Positions 27,163 through 36,251 of a stretch of DNA of 64,000 bases are shown piece by piece. Within the stretch, counting starts at the first letter, position 1; every line of letters starts with the position of its first letter. Both the position numbers and the translations under genes were made by a program. The notes under the pieces are model-generated. The model saw only the letters and a list, made by a program, of their open reading frames with translations, had not been told where the DNA came from and searched no databases. Origin of the DNA: Pelagibius sp. (lineage in GTDB: Bacteria > Pseudomonadota > Alphaproteobacteria > Kiloniellales > Kiloniellaceae); NCBI GenBank assembly GCA_028280305.1, contig JANQMC010000012.1:248001-312000 (forward strand). The letters run 5' to 3'.

Positions 27163-28691
27163 GCTTCAGCGCCCCGCGAAGCAAAGGCGACGAGTTTCCG
27201 ATTGGTCTCTGCCGTTGCGCCATAAAGTCCGGTATAGATTTCAAGCAATTCCCGGTATTCCTTTCCACTTTCCTCGTCTGGTTCGATCGCCTTGGTGGCC
27301 CCGGCCATCGCCCCGGCCGCCTCGACGATGGAGGCATACCATCCGGCCCCGAAGGCAGCGATCATGCCGGCACCTAAGGCCGAAGCCTCGACCGTGTCGG
27401 AGATCAGCACCGCCTTCCCGGAAGCATCCGCCAGCATTTGTCGCCAGAGCGGACTGGCCGCTCCGCCGCCGATGGCCAGGAACTCGGTGATTTCCAGGCC
27501 CGCGTTTTGCTCCATCAGTTCACTGCGCATCACCTGATCCAGGGTCATGCCCTCGATCAGGGCCCGGTAGACATGGGCCTGGCCATGACCACCGCCGAAG
27601 CCGATCAGGCAACCGCGGGCCGCCGTGTCCCAATGCGGGTCCATCACCCCCGACCAATAGGGCAGGGCCATCAGGCCGTCGCAGCCGCGGGAGATTGCCG
27701 CCGCCGCTTCCTCGAGCTTTGCAAAAATCGACGGATCCTCGCGGCCACCGGCCGTGAAGCTGTCAACGAACCAATTGATCAGAAAGGCGCCCGACCGCAG
27801 ACAGTTTTCGAGGATATAGCCGTCACCCTGGGCGGCGATCTCTGTGCGCCAAGCCTTGTCGTAGGCATAGGTCGGTGACCAAACACCGGAGACCACCGCG
27901 GTCCCCAAGTTGATGTAAGCCCGCCCGGGGCTGGTGCAGTTGGTGCCCAACCCGGCCAATTGTCCGTCACCGCCGGCGGCGAAGAGGGGCGTGCCCGCCC
28001 GCAATCCGGTTTCAGTCGCGGCTTGATCGCTGATATCGCCGAGATGCGTGCCCGGCGGATGCGCCGCAGGCATCTGCGATGCTTCGAGCCCGAGGGCCGC
28101 GAGGATCTCCGGCGACCACTGCTTGGCCTGCAGGTCGAAGAGGCCCATGGGATCGGCGGAAATCCAACCGGTTTTAAACGCGCCGCAGAGCCGATTCACC
28201 AAGAAGGCTTGCACGTCGGCGAAGCAGGCGGTCTTGGCAAAAACCTCCGGCTCATGCCGCTTGATCCAGAGATAACTGTAGACGCAGGGCGTGATATCGG
28301 GATACCGCCCGGTAATCCGGTGAATGGTCTCGGCGCCCAACTCGGCGCTGAGGTCCTCGACCTCCAGGCGCGCGCGTTCGTCGAGCCAGAGAATGCCCGG
28401 ACGCAGCGGCTGCCCATGTTCATCGAGAAAGGCAACGGTTTCCCGCTGGTTGGAGATCGCGATCCCGGCGATCCGATCCGGGGAGACTTTCGAAAGCAGT
28501 TCCTTCAAGGCGGCGACACAGGCGGTCCACCAGCTCTCGGGGTCCTGTTCGAAATGGTAGAGCTTTGGATTAGACAGATCTAAAGGCGCGCGGCCCTCCG
28601 CCTCGGCCCGGCCGTCGCGGGTCCAGGCGATGGCCTTCGTGCTTTGGGTCGAGGAATCGATCCCGACAACAAGATCGCGCGAAGAGTCCAT
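27159..28691 (-). CDS. FGGY-family carbohydrate/polyol kinase
   Basis: 510-aa cytosolic kinase of the FGGY family at normal length. Motifs are GIDSSTQSTKAIAW (phosphate loop), AGIAISNQRETVAFLD, the WLDERAR substrate segment, GGDGQLAGLGT in the central linker and a C-terminal FLAIGGGAASPLWRQML. The pattern is nearest to xylulokinase/EryA-like enzymes. It is the first enzyme gene after the binding protein and overlaps the AraM-type dehydrogenase by four bases. The phosphorylated product is therefore probably the substrate of that enzyme. Erythritol, threitol or a pentitol/pentulose are candidates. Confidence 0.88.
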   Translation of the reverse strand: MDSSRDLVVGIDSSTQSTKAIAWTRDGRAEAEGRAPLDLSNPKLYHFEQDPESWWTACVAALKELLSKVSPDRIAGIAISNQRETVAFLDEHGQPLRPGILWLDERARLEVEDLSAELGAETIHRITGRYPDITPCVYSYLWIKRHEPEVFAKTACFADVQAFLVNRLCGAFKTGWISADPMGLFDLQAKQWSPEILAALGLEASQMPAAHPPGTHLGDISDQAATETGLRAGTPLFAAGGDGQLAGLGTNCTSPGRAYINLGTAVVSGVWSPTYAYDKAWRTEIAAQGDGYILENCLRSGAFLINWFVDSFTAGGREDPSIFAKLEEAAAAISRGCDGLMALPYWSGVMDPHWDTAARGCLIGFGGGHGQAHVYRALIEGMTLDQVMRSELMEQNAGLEITEFLAIGGGAASPLWRQMLADASGKAVLISDTVEASALGAGMIAAFGAGWYASIVEAAGAMAGATKAIEPDEESGKEYRELLEIYTGLYGATAETNRKLVAFASRGAEA

Positions 28692-28722
28692 AAGCTTGTA
28701 AATAAGTTACCTAGCTAAACCG

Positions 28723-28760
28723 CAAAAAGGGAGGTGGACTGCGGAACCCCGCAGCCCACC
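28723..28760 (-). terminator. Hairpin with T-run after the polyol binding-protein gene
   Basis: On the minus strand a 12-bp stem (GGTGGGCTGCGG with CCGCAGTCCACC, one G-U pair) with a GGTT loop is followed by CTCCCTTTTT. It lies between the binding-protein gene and the kinase gene of the same operon. Partial termination here would give excess binding protein over the enzymes, as in other ABC operons. Confidence 0.8.
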
Positions 28761-28773
28761 GCCGTACCCTGCC

Positions 28774-30282
28774 TTAGCCCGCTACGATCTTGTCGACCTT
28801 GTCGGCAATGGAATCCATTGCCGCCTTCGGACTGTCGTATTCGCCGGCAAAGAAACGGCCAAGTTCAACAGGGATAGTGTCATTGGCAAGCTCCGCCCAT
28901 TCCGGCAGATCCGGTTCGGAGCCCATGTGGTTGTCGATGGTGTCGCGCACCACGTCCAGATGCCGGGTGGTGCCCGGGATACCCGGCTTGGCATTGGCTT
29001 TCACCCGGGCGTCATCGTAGACGCTGGTGCGGGTCGGGCCGGTGCCGCCGCCAAGCGTCGTGATGAAGACCTGGGTGTCCGCCGAAGTGGCCCACTGGGC
29101 GAAGAGCCAGGCGGCGTCCTCACTCTTCGAGTACTTCGACACCGCCAGGGAGGAGCCGCCCTGATGGCCGACGCCGGGGATTTCGCCGAAGCCGGTTTGC
29201 TCCACCGTGCGAAGCGCATTCGGCGCCGGCGGCACCGCTGCTTCCATGAGCCCGGACACCCGTGATGACTCCGGATTGTCCCAGGAGGGGAAGAACTCAC
29301 CCCAGCTCAGAACCTGCCCGGCAATTCCCTGGCCGACCGACTGACCCTGGCCGTCCCAGGTCCAGGAGGTCACACCCGGTGGCATGTTCTCCTTCAGCTT
29401 CACCCAGTACTCCATGGCCTCAAGGCCGGCATCATCATTGCCGCTGAACTTGCTGTCCGGCCCGAAGATGGACCCGCCATGTCCCCAGAGCCACGCCGTC
29501 CAGTCGCATTCGAGGCTGTAGTGTCCCGACTTCATTTGGCCGGTGGTGCCGTAGATGTCAGGACCTTTGGCCTTCTGGATCGCCTGGGCATTGGCCAAGA
29601 ATTCGTCCATGGTCGTTGCGACCTTCAGGCCCAACTCGTCATAAACATCCTTGCGGTACATGTAGATGAAGATCGGGATGTCATAGGGCACGCCGACCAT
29701 GGTGTCCTCGTACATCGAGATACCATCGACCAAAGGCACCAGGAAATCATCGAAGTTGTAGTTCGGCATCGCCAGGGCGCTGTTGGCAGCATACTTCTCG
29801 CGCGGGTCGATCACGTCACCGGAGAAGCTCGCCATCCAACTCTGGTCGAGGTAGTAGAGATCATAGGTACCAAGGCCCGAGGCGACGTCCAGCGTCAGCT
29901 TCTGCAACACCTGCTCCAGGGGCAGAACCTCGATCTCGACGTTGATCCCCGTGGCTTCCTCGAAGAATGGCTTCAAATGCTGATTGATCGCGTTTGACGG
30001 CGGGGTGGACTCCGTCGCCAGCCGGATGGTTTGTCCGGCAAAGGGTTTCGCGACGTCCTTCAGCCAGGCCATCATGTCGGCATCCGGAACGATCTCAGCC
30101 GCCGCTGCGGTGTTGAAAAGGCCCCCGCGGGCGCCGAAGGGCATGCTGGCAGTCAGGCCGAGGGCCCCGGCGCCAAGGCCCAGCTTGCTCGCGTCGCGCA
30201 GGAAGTTACGTCGGGACAGTTCGCCGCGGACATAGCGGTCCGTGACAGAGGCAAGATACAACTTTCGATCAGAATCTCTCAT
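28774..30282 (-). CDS. Tat-exported extracellular solute-binding protein (family 1)
   Basis: 502-aa periplasmic binding protein of a sugar/polyol ABC importer. The N-terminus carries a twin-arginine signal: SRRNFLRDASKLGLGAGALGL from about residue 23, with an extended charged region before it, and cleavage near AAAAE. Export in folded form is unusual for sugar-binding proteins but known in alphaproteobacteria. The family 1 fold is suggested by ATGINVEIEVLPLEQVLQKL and the aromatic-rich central part. It is probably the third gene after two permeases, in the order permease, permease, binding protein, hairpin, kinase. Confidence 0.9.
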   Translation of the reverse strand: MRDSDRKLYLASVTDRYVRGELSRRNFLRDASKLGLGAGALGLTASMPFGARGGLFNTAAAAEIVPDADMMAWLKDVAKPFAGQTIRLATESTPPSNAINQHLKPFFEEATGINVEIEVLPLEQVLQKLTLDVASGLGTYDLYYLDQSWMASFSGDVIDPREKYAANSALAMPNYNFDDFLVPLVDGISMYEDTMVGVPYDIPIFIYMYRKDVYDELGLKVATTMDEFLANAQAIQKAKGPDIYGTTGQMKSGHYSLECDWTAWLWGHGGSIFGPDSKFSGNDDAGLEAMEYWVKLKENMPPGVTSWTWDGQGQSVGQGIAGQVLSWGEFFPSWDNPESSRVSGLMEAAVPPAPNALRTVEQTGFGEIPGVGHQGGSSLAVSKYSKSEDAAWLFAQWATSADTQVFITTLGGGTGPTRTSVYDDARVKANAKPGIPGTTRHLDVVRDTIDNHMGSEPDLPEWAELANDTIPVELGRFFAGEYDSPKAAMDSIADKVDKIVAG

Positions 30283-30369
30283 CGCATTTCCTCCCTTATT
30301 GCCGGTCCGAACGGACCGCGTTCTGTTTTGCAGGCGTCGATACTGTTCTCGTAAGTACTGCTTTCTGCT

Positions 30370-31245
30370 TCACTGTTTCACCGATCCAAGGGTCAACCCG
30401 CGCACCAGGTTCTTTTGCACGAGCAGAATGAAAACAAAGGCGGGCAGCATTGCCGCAGTGCCGAGCGCGGCCATGTTGCCCCAGGCGGTACCGGTCGAGG
30501 TGACGAAGGTCGAGGAGACGACCGGCACGGTCTTCAACCCTGTCTGGGTCAGGGTCAAAGCAAAGAGAAACTCGGTCCAGGAGAAGATGAAGCACAGCAC
30601 CGCCGTGGCCGCGATCCCGCCCATGGCCATGGGCAGCACCAGCTTGCGAAACACCAGGAAGCGCGAAGCACCGTCGATCAGGGCGGCTTCATCAATCTCC
30701 TTCGGGATGTCATCGAAGAAGCTTTTCAGCAGCAGCACGGCCAGAGGCATGTTCATCAGCGCGTGCACCAGAACCACGCCGCTATAGGTATCGAGCAGGC
30801 CGAAGTCCTTGTAGATGAAGAACATCGGAATGGCGACGGCGACCGGCGGCATCATCCGGGTCGAGAGGATCCAGAAAACGAAGTGGTGCTGCCCGCGAAA
30901 ACGCATACGTGAGAGGGCATAGGCGGCCAAGGTTGCGATCACGACCGCCAGCGCTGTCGAACAGACGGCGATGACAATCGAGTCCATCAGACGCGGCGCC
31001 ATGTAGAAATCGCCACCACCCGGCAGCACGGCGATCCCTTGTTCGAAACCCAATGAGATCCCGAAAACCTCTTCGTAAGACTTAGCGGAAGCCTCGAAAT
31101 TGAAGATCTTGGGCGGAATGGCGAAGATATCGCGCCCCAGTTTCAGCGAAACCGTGATCCAGTAGTAGATCGGAAAGGCGAAGAGCAGAACCACCGCCCA
31201 AGCGGCAATCGCTCTAAGAAGACGTTGGGCCGGAGTCAGCACCAT
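30370..31245 (-). CDS. Carbohydrate ABC transporter permease (MalG type)
   Basis: 291-aa inner-membrane permease with six predicted helices. The EAA loop that contacts the ATPase is EIDEAALIDGASRFLVFRKLVLP near residue 190. The C-terminus NLVRGLTLGSVKQ is typical of MalG-type subunits. It follows the partner permease after three bases and precedes the Tat-exported binding protein. Confidence 0.92.
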   Translation of the reverse strand: MVLTPAQRLLRAIAAWAVVLLFAFPIYYWITVSLKLGRDIFAIPPKIFNFEASAKSYEEVFGISLGFEQGIAVLPGGGDFYMAPRLMDSIVIAVCSTALAVVIATLAAYALSRMRFRGQHHFVFWILSTRMMPPVAVAIPMFFIYKDFGLLDTYSGVVLVHALMNMPLAVLLLKSFFDDIPKEIDEAALIDGASRFLVFRKLVLPMAMGGIAATAVLCFIFSWTEFLFALTLTQTGLKTVPVVSSTFVTSTGTAWGNMAALGTAAMLPAFVFILLVQKNLVRGLTLGSVKQ

Positions 31246-31248
31246 GGC

Positions 31249-32142
31249 CTACCACCTGACCTTGAAGACGGCGACGAAGATGTTCGCCGCGATCAGGATG
31301 ACGAAGAGCGCCAGCAGACTGAGGGTCGCACCGTAGCCCCATTTGAGGAAACTGAAGGTCTGCTCCCAAGCATAGAGGCTGAGAGTATAGGTCGCCGTGC
31401 CGGGCCCGCCCGAAGTCATGACGTAGACGTAATCGAACATGCGAAACAGGTCGATGCCGCGGATCAGTACCGCAATGGCGATGACCTTGCTCATCATCGG
31501 CAGGGTGATCCGGTAAAAGATCTGCCAGGCGGATGCACCGTCGATCATGGCCGATTCAAAGGGGTCGCGGGGCAGGGACCGCAGCCCGGCAATAAAGATC
31601 AGCACCATGAAGGGCGTCCACTGCCAGACATCGGCCAGGATTACCCCCCAGATTGCCAGCGACGGCGTTGCCAGGATCGGCGTCGCCGGACTGAGCAAAC
31701 CAATAGACTGCAGGGTCCAACTGATCAGCCCGAACTGCGAATCCTGCATCAGAAGAAACATCATGCCGGTGATCGCCGGGGGAATGACCAGGGTCAGCGT
31801 CATCACCGCGCGCAGGAATCCAAAGCCGCGGTCATCTGAATCGATTAACAGGGCAATGGCCATGCCAAGCACCAGTTGGATCGTCAGGCAGACGCCGGTG
31901 TAGAACAGCGTGACGTAAAAGGCGCTCCACATCCGGGGATCGGCGAAGAGCTGCTGCCAGTTGTCGAAGCCCACGGGGACCAAGGCCCGCTTGCGCGGCG
32001 CGAACTCGTGAAACGACAGATAGATGTTGTAGAAAAACGGATAGAGCGCGAAGACAACCAGGATGATGATCAGCGGCAGCAGCCAGGGCAGCGGATGGTC
32101 GGAGACCATGAAACGCGGGCCTTTCAGCGCAGACGTCATCAT
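31249..32142 (-). CDS. Carbohydrate ABC transporter permease (MalF/UgpA type)
   Basis: 297-aa inner-membrane permease and first gene of the leftward polyol operon. It has six helices and the EAA loop FESAMIDGASAWQIFYRITLP near residue 200. The start has two consecutive ATG codons; either could serve. The 234-base gap to the divergent SorC-family regulator contains an inverted repeat at 32285 that may control both directions. Confidence 0.92.
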   Translation of the reverse strand: MMTSALKGPRFMVSDHPLPWLLPLIIILVVFALYPFFYNIYLSFHEFAPRKRALVPVGFDNWQQLFADPRMWSAFYVTLFYTGVCLTIQLVLGMAIALLIDSDDRGFGFLRAVMTLTLVIPPAITGMMFLLMQDSQFGLISWTLQSIGLLSPATPILATPSLAIWGVILADVWQWTPFMVLIFIAGLRSLPRDPFESAMIDGASAWQIFYRITLPMMSKVIAIAVLIRGIDLFRMFDYVYVMTSGGPGTATYTLSLYAWEQTFSFLKWGYGATLSLLALFVILIAANIFVAVFKVRW

Positions 32143-32284
32143 TCGGCGACCACCGCCTGAAGTCTCATCATCGAAGACGCCTGCCGGTCAAACGGCCGCA
32201 GCCCGGAACGCACCACGATCCTCCCCAGCGGCCGAAGTCCCGCGAATAACTGTGGTTTTAGTCTCGCGGCCAGCCTGTTCGTTC

Positions 32285-32306
32285 TTATGCGCTTAAGGTC
32301 GCATAA
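32285..32306. promoter_or_regulatory. Inverted repeat, candidate operator of the SorC-family regulator
   Basis: TTATGCG and CGCATAA form perfect 7-base arms separated by 8 bases, in the gap between the polyol operon and the divergent regulator. SorC/DeoR-type regulators bind such palindromes near their own genes. Function is inferred from position. Confidence 0.55.
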
Positions 32307-32376
32307 CATTTTTTTTCGTGCAATATCATTTGTTCATGCTAATGCTCACAAGCTGAGAATTCACAAGGCACGACCC

Positions 32377-33363
32377 ATGGCCCGGGCGACCCCCGACATC
32401 CTGAAACTTGGCGACGACACACAGCGGGAAAGCTGGCCCGAACAGTTGGCGGTGCGCATCTGCTGGCATTACTACATGCTGGGCCGCACGCAGCAGGAAA
32501 TTGCCGAGACGCTGGGAATCAACAGAGTCCGCGTCAACCGGCTGCTGGCCGAGGCCCGCCGCCGCGGCATCGTGCGGGTCACGATCCACTCCAAGCTGGC
32601 TGAGAACGTTTCCCTGGAACAACGCTTGGCGGAAACCTTTGGTCTGAATCTCGTCGAAGTCGTGATTGGCGATGCCGCCGACGAGTCGCAGCTGGCCGAG
32701 GTTCTGGGGCGGGCGGCGGCTGGGTCGGTCTCGCCGCTCTACGAAGACGGCATGACCATCGGGATCGCCTGGGGTATTACGCTGAAAGCGCTGGCGCAGG
32801 CCACCGAGGAGAAGCCGCTGCAGGATGCCGCCGTCGTCTCCATGCTCGGCTCGTTGACCCGGCGCTCCTCCGTCGATGCCTACGAGGCGACCACGGACCT
32901 GGCAGCCCGGCTTCACGCCGAGTGCTACTATCTGCCGGGGCCCATCGTCTGCGACAGCGAGGAAAGCCGGAACACCATTCTGCAGCAGCCGATGATGCGT
33001 GAGGTTTTCCTGAAAACCCAGTCCGCCGATCTCGGCCTCGCCAGCGTCGGCGGTCTGGATTCCAGCACCATCCGCCTTATGGGTTTCGTCAACGAAGCCG
33101 AATTCGAAGAGGTGTCAAAGGCCGGCGCCATCGGCAACTTCCTTGGCTACTATCTCGATGCCCAGGCCGAGATCCTCGACCATCCGATCAATCGACGGGT
33201 TCTCGGTTTTCCGCCCAGCGATTTCATCAAGATCCCGCGCCGGGTCATGATTTCCGGCGGCCCCACCAAGGTCCCGGTCCTGCGCGCCCTGATCGAACGT
33301 GGCTATTTCACCGATCTGGTGACCGACTCCGATACCGCCCGGGCTCTGCTGGGCGAGGGGTGA
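32377..33363 (+). CDS. SorC-family transcriptional regulator (EryD-like)
   Basis: 328-aa regulator with an N-terminal helix-turn-helix (RTQQEIAETLGINRVRVNRLLAEAR, about residues 37-62). A C-terminal sugar-phosphate-binding SorC domain follows, recognisable from GIAWGITLKALA, SMLGSLTRR and the ending LVTDSDTARALL. I chose the start MARATPDILK; an upstream extension is AT-rich and lacks a ribosome site. It is divergent from the polyol importer/enzyme operon and almost certainly controls it in response to a phosphorylated intermediate. EryD of erythritol operons belongs to the same family. Confidence 0.92.
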   Translation: MARATPDILKLGDDTQRESWPEQLAVRICWHYYMLGRTQQEIAETLGINRVRVNRLLAEARRRGIVRVTIHSKLAENVSLEQRLAETFGLNLVEVVIGDAADESQLAEVLGRAAAGSVSPLYEDGMTIGIAWGITLKALAQATEEKPLQDAAVVSMLGSLTRRSSVDAYEATTDLAARLHAECYYLPGPIVCDSEESRNTILQQPMMREVFLKTQSADLGLASVGGLDSSTIRLMGFVNEAEFEEVSKAGAIGNFLGYYLDAQAEILDHPINRRVLGFPPSDFIKIPRRVMISGGPTKVPVLRALIERGYFTDLVTDSDTARALLGEG

Positions 33364-33370
33364 GGCGCCT

Positions 33371-34570
33371 TCAGGGCCCGCCCGAGCCATGGTTTGGAAA
33401 GGTCGTCGAGCGGATCGTTCGCGGACTTCCCAGCATCCAGGAAAGTGTCAAACCCGCATAGCGCCCAGCCTTCAGCGGCCGCGCCGCCCTCAATTGTTCC
33501 TTTGTCCGCCGCATCAGGCCGCGCGACAGGGCCCGGGCAATCTGGCGGCCGGTTTCGGAACGCTTGCCAAGGGCGATGATGCTTTGGGAAATCCGCTGAT
33601 CCTGGAACAATTCATCACAGCCATATTTTGAGAGGACAGCGCGCTTGAGAATGCGGTCTTCCGCCTCGGAAAGCATTGCACCGCCAAGATCCGAAGCAAC
33701 CTCGAAATCCTGCAGCGCAAGATTCCAGAGCTTCTTACGGGCCATGATGGTGCCGCGCTGCAGGAGCGCCTGACGTTGATGCTGTGGATTTTTACAATGC
33801 CGATCAGGCAGATACTCGGAGAGCTCCAACTCCGCATAACAACGCTGCAGGATCGTTCTGTCCGCTTCCATCCAACGTCTCATCCGCTCACCGGCGCCGA
33901 AACGCTGCGACGCCGGGCCGCGGTCCCCTTCGTGCTGACGCTGCAGGAAGACGGCGGACTCGGTCGAGACCGGTTTTGCGATCCTCGCGAGCCGGATAAG
34001 CATGTCGTAATCCTGTGATCGCGGCAGGCTTTCGTCGTAGGGGCCGACCCGGTCGTAGCAGTCCCGCCAGACCAACATCCCGGGTTGGTGCACGAACATA
34101 TCTTCGAGAGTTGCCGTCAGGAAATCCCCGGGCGCACATGGCCGCCAGTAGCCTGTGGCGAAAATGCGGCGCTCACGGCTTTCCTCATCCACAGCAAATC
34201 GGTGGTAGCGCCCATAAGCGAAACCGGCATCGGGTTCGGAGCGGATCAGTCCTGTCAAAATGGCCAGGGCCTCGGGCAGGACGACATCGTCATCGTCAAC
34301 AATCCAGATCAGCGGATGGCTGGCCCTGGAAAGGGCGAGATTGACGCCCGCCGACTTTCCCCGGTTAGGCATTTTGATTACTTCAATGCGGTTCTCAAAG
34401 CGACGCAGTGTTTCCGCCGTATGATCCTGGGAGCCATCGTCGACGACGATGATCTGTGCCGGCGGAAGCGACTGCCCGAGGATTGCCTTTAGGCACTCAG
34501 CAACAAGAGGAGCTCTGTTGAACGTCGGTACGATTGCTGTGGTGGAAAGATCGCGGCTAGATCGTTCCAT
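33371..34570 (-). CDS. Family 2 glycosyltransferase
   Basis: 399-aa GT-A-fold glycosyltransferase. The N-terminal nucleotide-sugar-binding part has IVPTFNRAPLVAECLKAI and VVDDGSQDHT. The metal-binding acid motif is WIVDDDDVV, and the acceptor/catalytic region includes SQDYDMLIRLA. The C-terminal 150 residues are rich in arginine and look like a membrane-associated or protein-contact tail. The gene is tail to tail with the SorC regulator and divergent from two further glycosyltransferases and a flippase, suggesting a role in a surface polysaccharide. Sugar donor unknown. Confidence 0.88.
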   Translation of the reverse strand: MERSSRDLSTTAIVPTFNRAPLVAECLKAILGQSLPPAQIIVVDDGSQDHTAETLRRFENRIEVIKMPNRGKSAGVNLALSRASHPLIWIVDDDDVVLPEALAILTGLIRSEPDAGFAYGRYHRFAVDEESRERRIFATGYWRPCAPGDFLTATLEDMFVHQPGMLVWRDCYDRVGPYDESLPRSQDYDMLIRLARIAKPVSTESAVFLQRQHEGDRGPASQRFGAGERMRRWMEADRTILQRCYAELELSEYLPDRHCKNPQHQRQALLQRGTIMARKKLWNLALQDFEVASDLGGAMLSEAEDRILKRAVLSKYGCDELFQDQRISQSIIALGKRSETGRQIARALSRGLMRRTKEQLRAARPLKAGRYAGLTLSWMLGSPRTIRSTTFPNHGSGGP

Positions 34571-34943
34571 GCGTCATTCAAATCCCGGTGGCCATCGATG
34601 CCGATACGAGAGCGCTGGCCTTGAGAAAAGAGTCTCCATGCGGTTTCTCTTATGGTTCCTTCGAAAGCACATTTTGCAGACGTCGACAGCGGTCACTGCG
34701 CCAAGCTGAGGGACAGAACACACACCGGGGTATGGCAGCAAAACACTTCCCGACAAGGAACCCCATCACCTTTGCAAAGACCTACCGCTTCCTACCCAAT
34801 CGCTGTCCCTCAGGTTGTGACCTCTATGTGTCGCCCGCGATGAGCGGTGGTGCCGAATTGGCTGGGTGATATCTTGAACTGCCGCTGGATGAGAGCCAGC
34901 GCATGCTCAGTCATAGGCACTCAAGCAGTGGAGCCAAGCGCCT
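34571..34943. other. Intergenic gap between divergent glycosyltransferase genes
   Basis: 373 bases without a gene I can support. Short open frames exist but have no ribosome sites or protein-like composition. Promoters for both glycosyltransferase operons must lie here. I see no terminator, RNA or repeat. Confidence 0.6.
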
Positions 34944-36224
34944 TTGCAAGTGGCTTTTTTCACCAATGCTTTTCCGATGCTTTCGGAACCCTTCATCGCC
35001 CTTTCCGCCGCGTCGCTGATCGAACGCGGCCATGACGTCGATGTCTTCGGGTTGTCGAACGTGACGCCCACGGGATTCTCCTCGGACGCCAATGTGCAAG
35101 TCTGCCTGCAGAAGCGATTCCAAAACGCTGCCTGGCCACAGAGTCTCGGCGAACGAGTAAAGGCGATGCCGGCGGCCGCAGCGGCGCTTGCCAAACAACG
35201 CGGCGTTGCCTCGTTGCCGCTTTGGAAGCCTTTGACATACCGCCGCGGGTGGTCGGATTTGACGGCACTCTATCAGGCGCAGGTCTTCGCAAGGCGCAGT
35301 AGTTACGACATTCTGCATTGCCAGTTCGCAACTCTCGCCGAATACGTTCTAAAACACCGCGATGCCGGCCTGTTGAAGGGCCGCCTCGTGGTTCACTTTC
35401 GCGGCTACGACATTTCCGAAGTGGTCCAGTCGTTCGGACCGACGGTTTACGACTATCTCTGGGCAAGAGCAGACCGTTTCGTCGCCAACTGTGCGTTCTT
35501 CAAGGAGCGGGCCATTGGCCTCGGTTGTCCTGCGGACAAGATTGATGTCGTCGGCTCCGGCATTGATCTTCTGGGCTTTCCTTATCGCCTACCGCTAGCC
35601 ACAGACAGCGGCCAGGTCCGCTGCCTCACTGTCGGACGCCTGACGCCGCGAAAAGGCATCCACCGGGTGATCGAAGCCCTTCACCACCTCGTTTCGGAAG
35701 GCCGGGACCTGCGCCTCGATATCGTGGGCGAGGGCGAACAACGGGAAGAACTGGAGGCCCAGGTGCGAGACTGCGGTCTGGAGGATCGGGTCCGCTTCCT
35801 CGGCGCCAGGCCGCACAGTGATATCCGGGCACTGCTTGAAAAGAGTCACATCTTTATCGCCGCCTCCATGACCAGTGCCACTGGCGGCACGGATGCGCCC
35901 GTCAATACGATCAAGGAAGCCATGGCCATCGGTGTCCCGACCTGCGCGACCAGGCATGGCGGCATCCCCGAACTGGTGGAGGAGGGGACTACCGGCGTGC
36001 TCGCCCGTGAGGATGATCCCGTAGACCTCGCCGCCGCGCTAAAGCGCCTGCTGGCCGCTGAAACGGCGTGGCCGGCGCTGACCCAGCGCGCCCGTCGGCG
36101 CGTCGAACAGAACTACGGTATTGATGTCGTCACGGATAGACTGCTCTCGGTCTATGCCCAGGCGCTTGCCGGAGATGTGAAGCAAAGACCGGATACCGCC
36201 GTCGCAGTTGCACCCCCTGTTTGA
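34944..36224 (+). CDS. Family 4 glycosyltransferase (WcaL/colanic-acid type)
   Basis: 426-aa GT-B-fold retaining glycosyltransferase. N-terminal FPMLSEPFIALSAASLIERGHDVDVF and HCQFATLAEYVL, with VVHFRGYDIS, are as in colanic-acid-type GT4 enzymes. The C-terminal donor half has LTVGRLTPRKGIHRVIEAL and the EX7E-type region HIFIAASMTSATGGTDAP.NTIKEAMA. The start appears to be TTG at 34944, nine bases after GGAG; GTG at 34950 is an alternative. It is the first of three rightward genes (transferase, transferase, flippase) building an envelope glycan. Confidence 0.9.
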   Translation: MQVAFFTNAFPMLSEPFIALSAASLIERGHDVDVFGLSNVTPTGFSSDANVQVCLQKRFQNAAWPQSLGERVKAMPAAAAALAKQRGVASLPLWKPLTYRRGWSDLTALYQAQVFARRSSYDILHCQFATLAEYVLKHRDAGLLKGRLVVHFRGYDISEVVQSFGPTVYDYLWARADRFVANCAFFKERAIGLGCPADKIDVVGSGIDLLGFPYRLPLATDSGQVRCLTVGRLTPRKGIHRVIEALHHLVSEGRDLRLDIVGEGEQREELEAQVRDCGLEDRVRFLGARPHSDIRALLEKSHIFIAASMTSATGGTDAPVNTIKEAMAIGVPTCATRHGGIPELVEEGTTGVLAREDDPVDLAAALKRLLAAETAWPALTQRARRRVEQNYGIDVVTDRLLSVYAQALAGDVKQRPDTAVAVAPPV

Positions 36225-36251
36225 GCTCATAGAGTGCGGAGTAACGCCAAG

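Noticed and set aside
24738..32142. Glycerol-3-phosphate importer (ugp) locus
   Set aside because: The transporter belongs to the same broad class, but the adjacent kinases and isomerase would have no role for an already phosphorylated substrate, and the SorC regulator fits a polyol pathway better.
34449..34869. Two short rightward open frames before the GT4 gene
   Set aside because: No ribosome site, no recognisable protein pattern, and one overlaps the start of the divergent glycosyltransferase gene.
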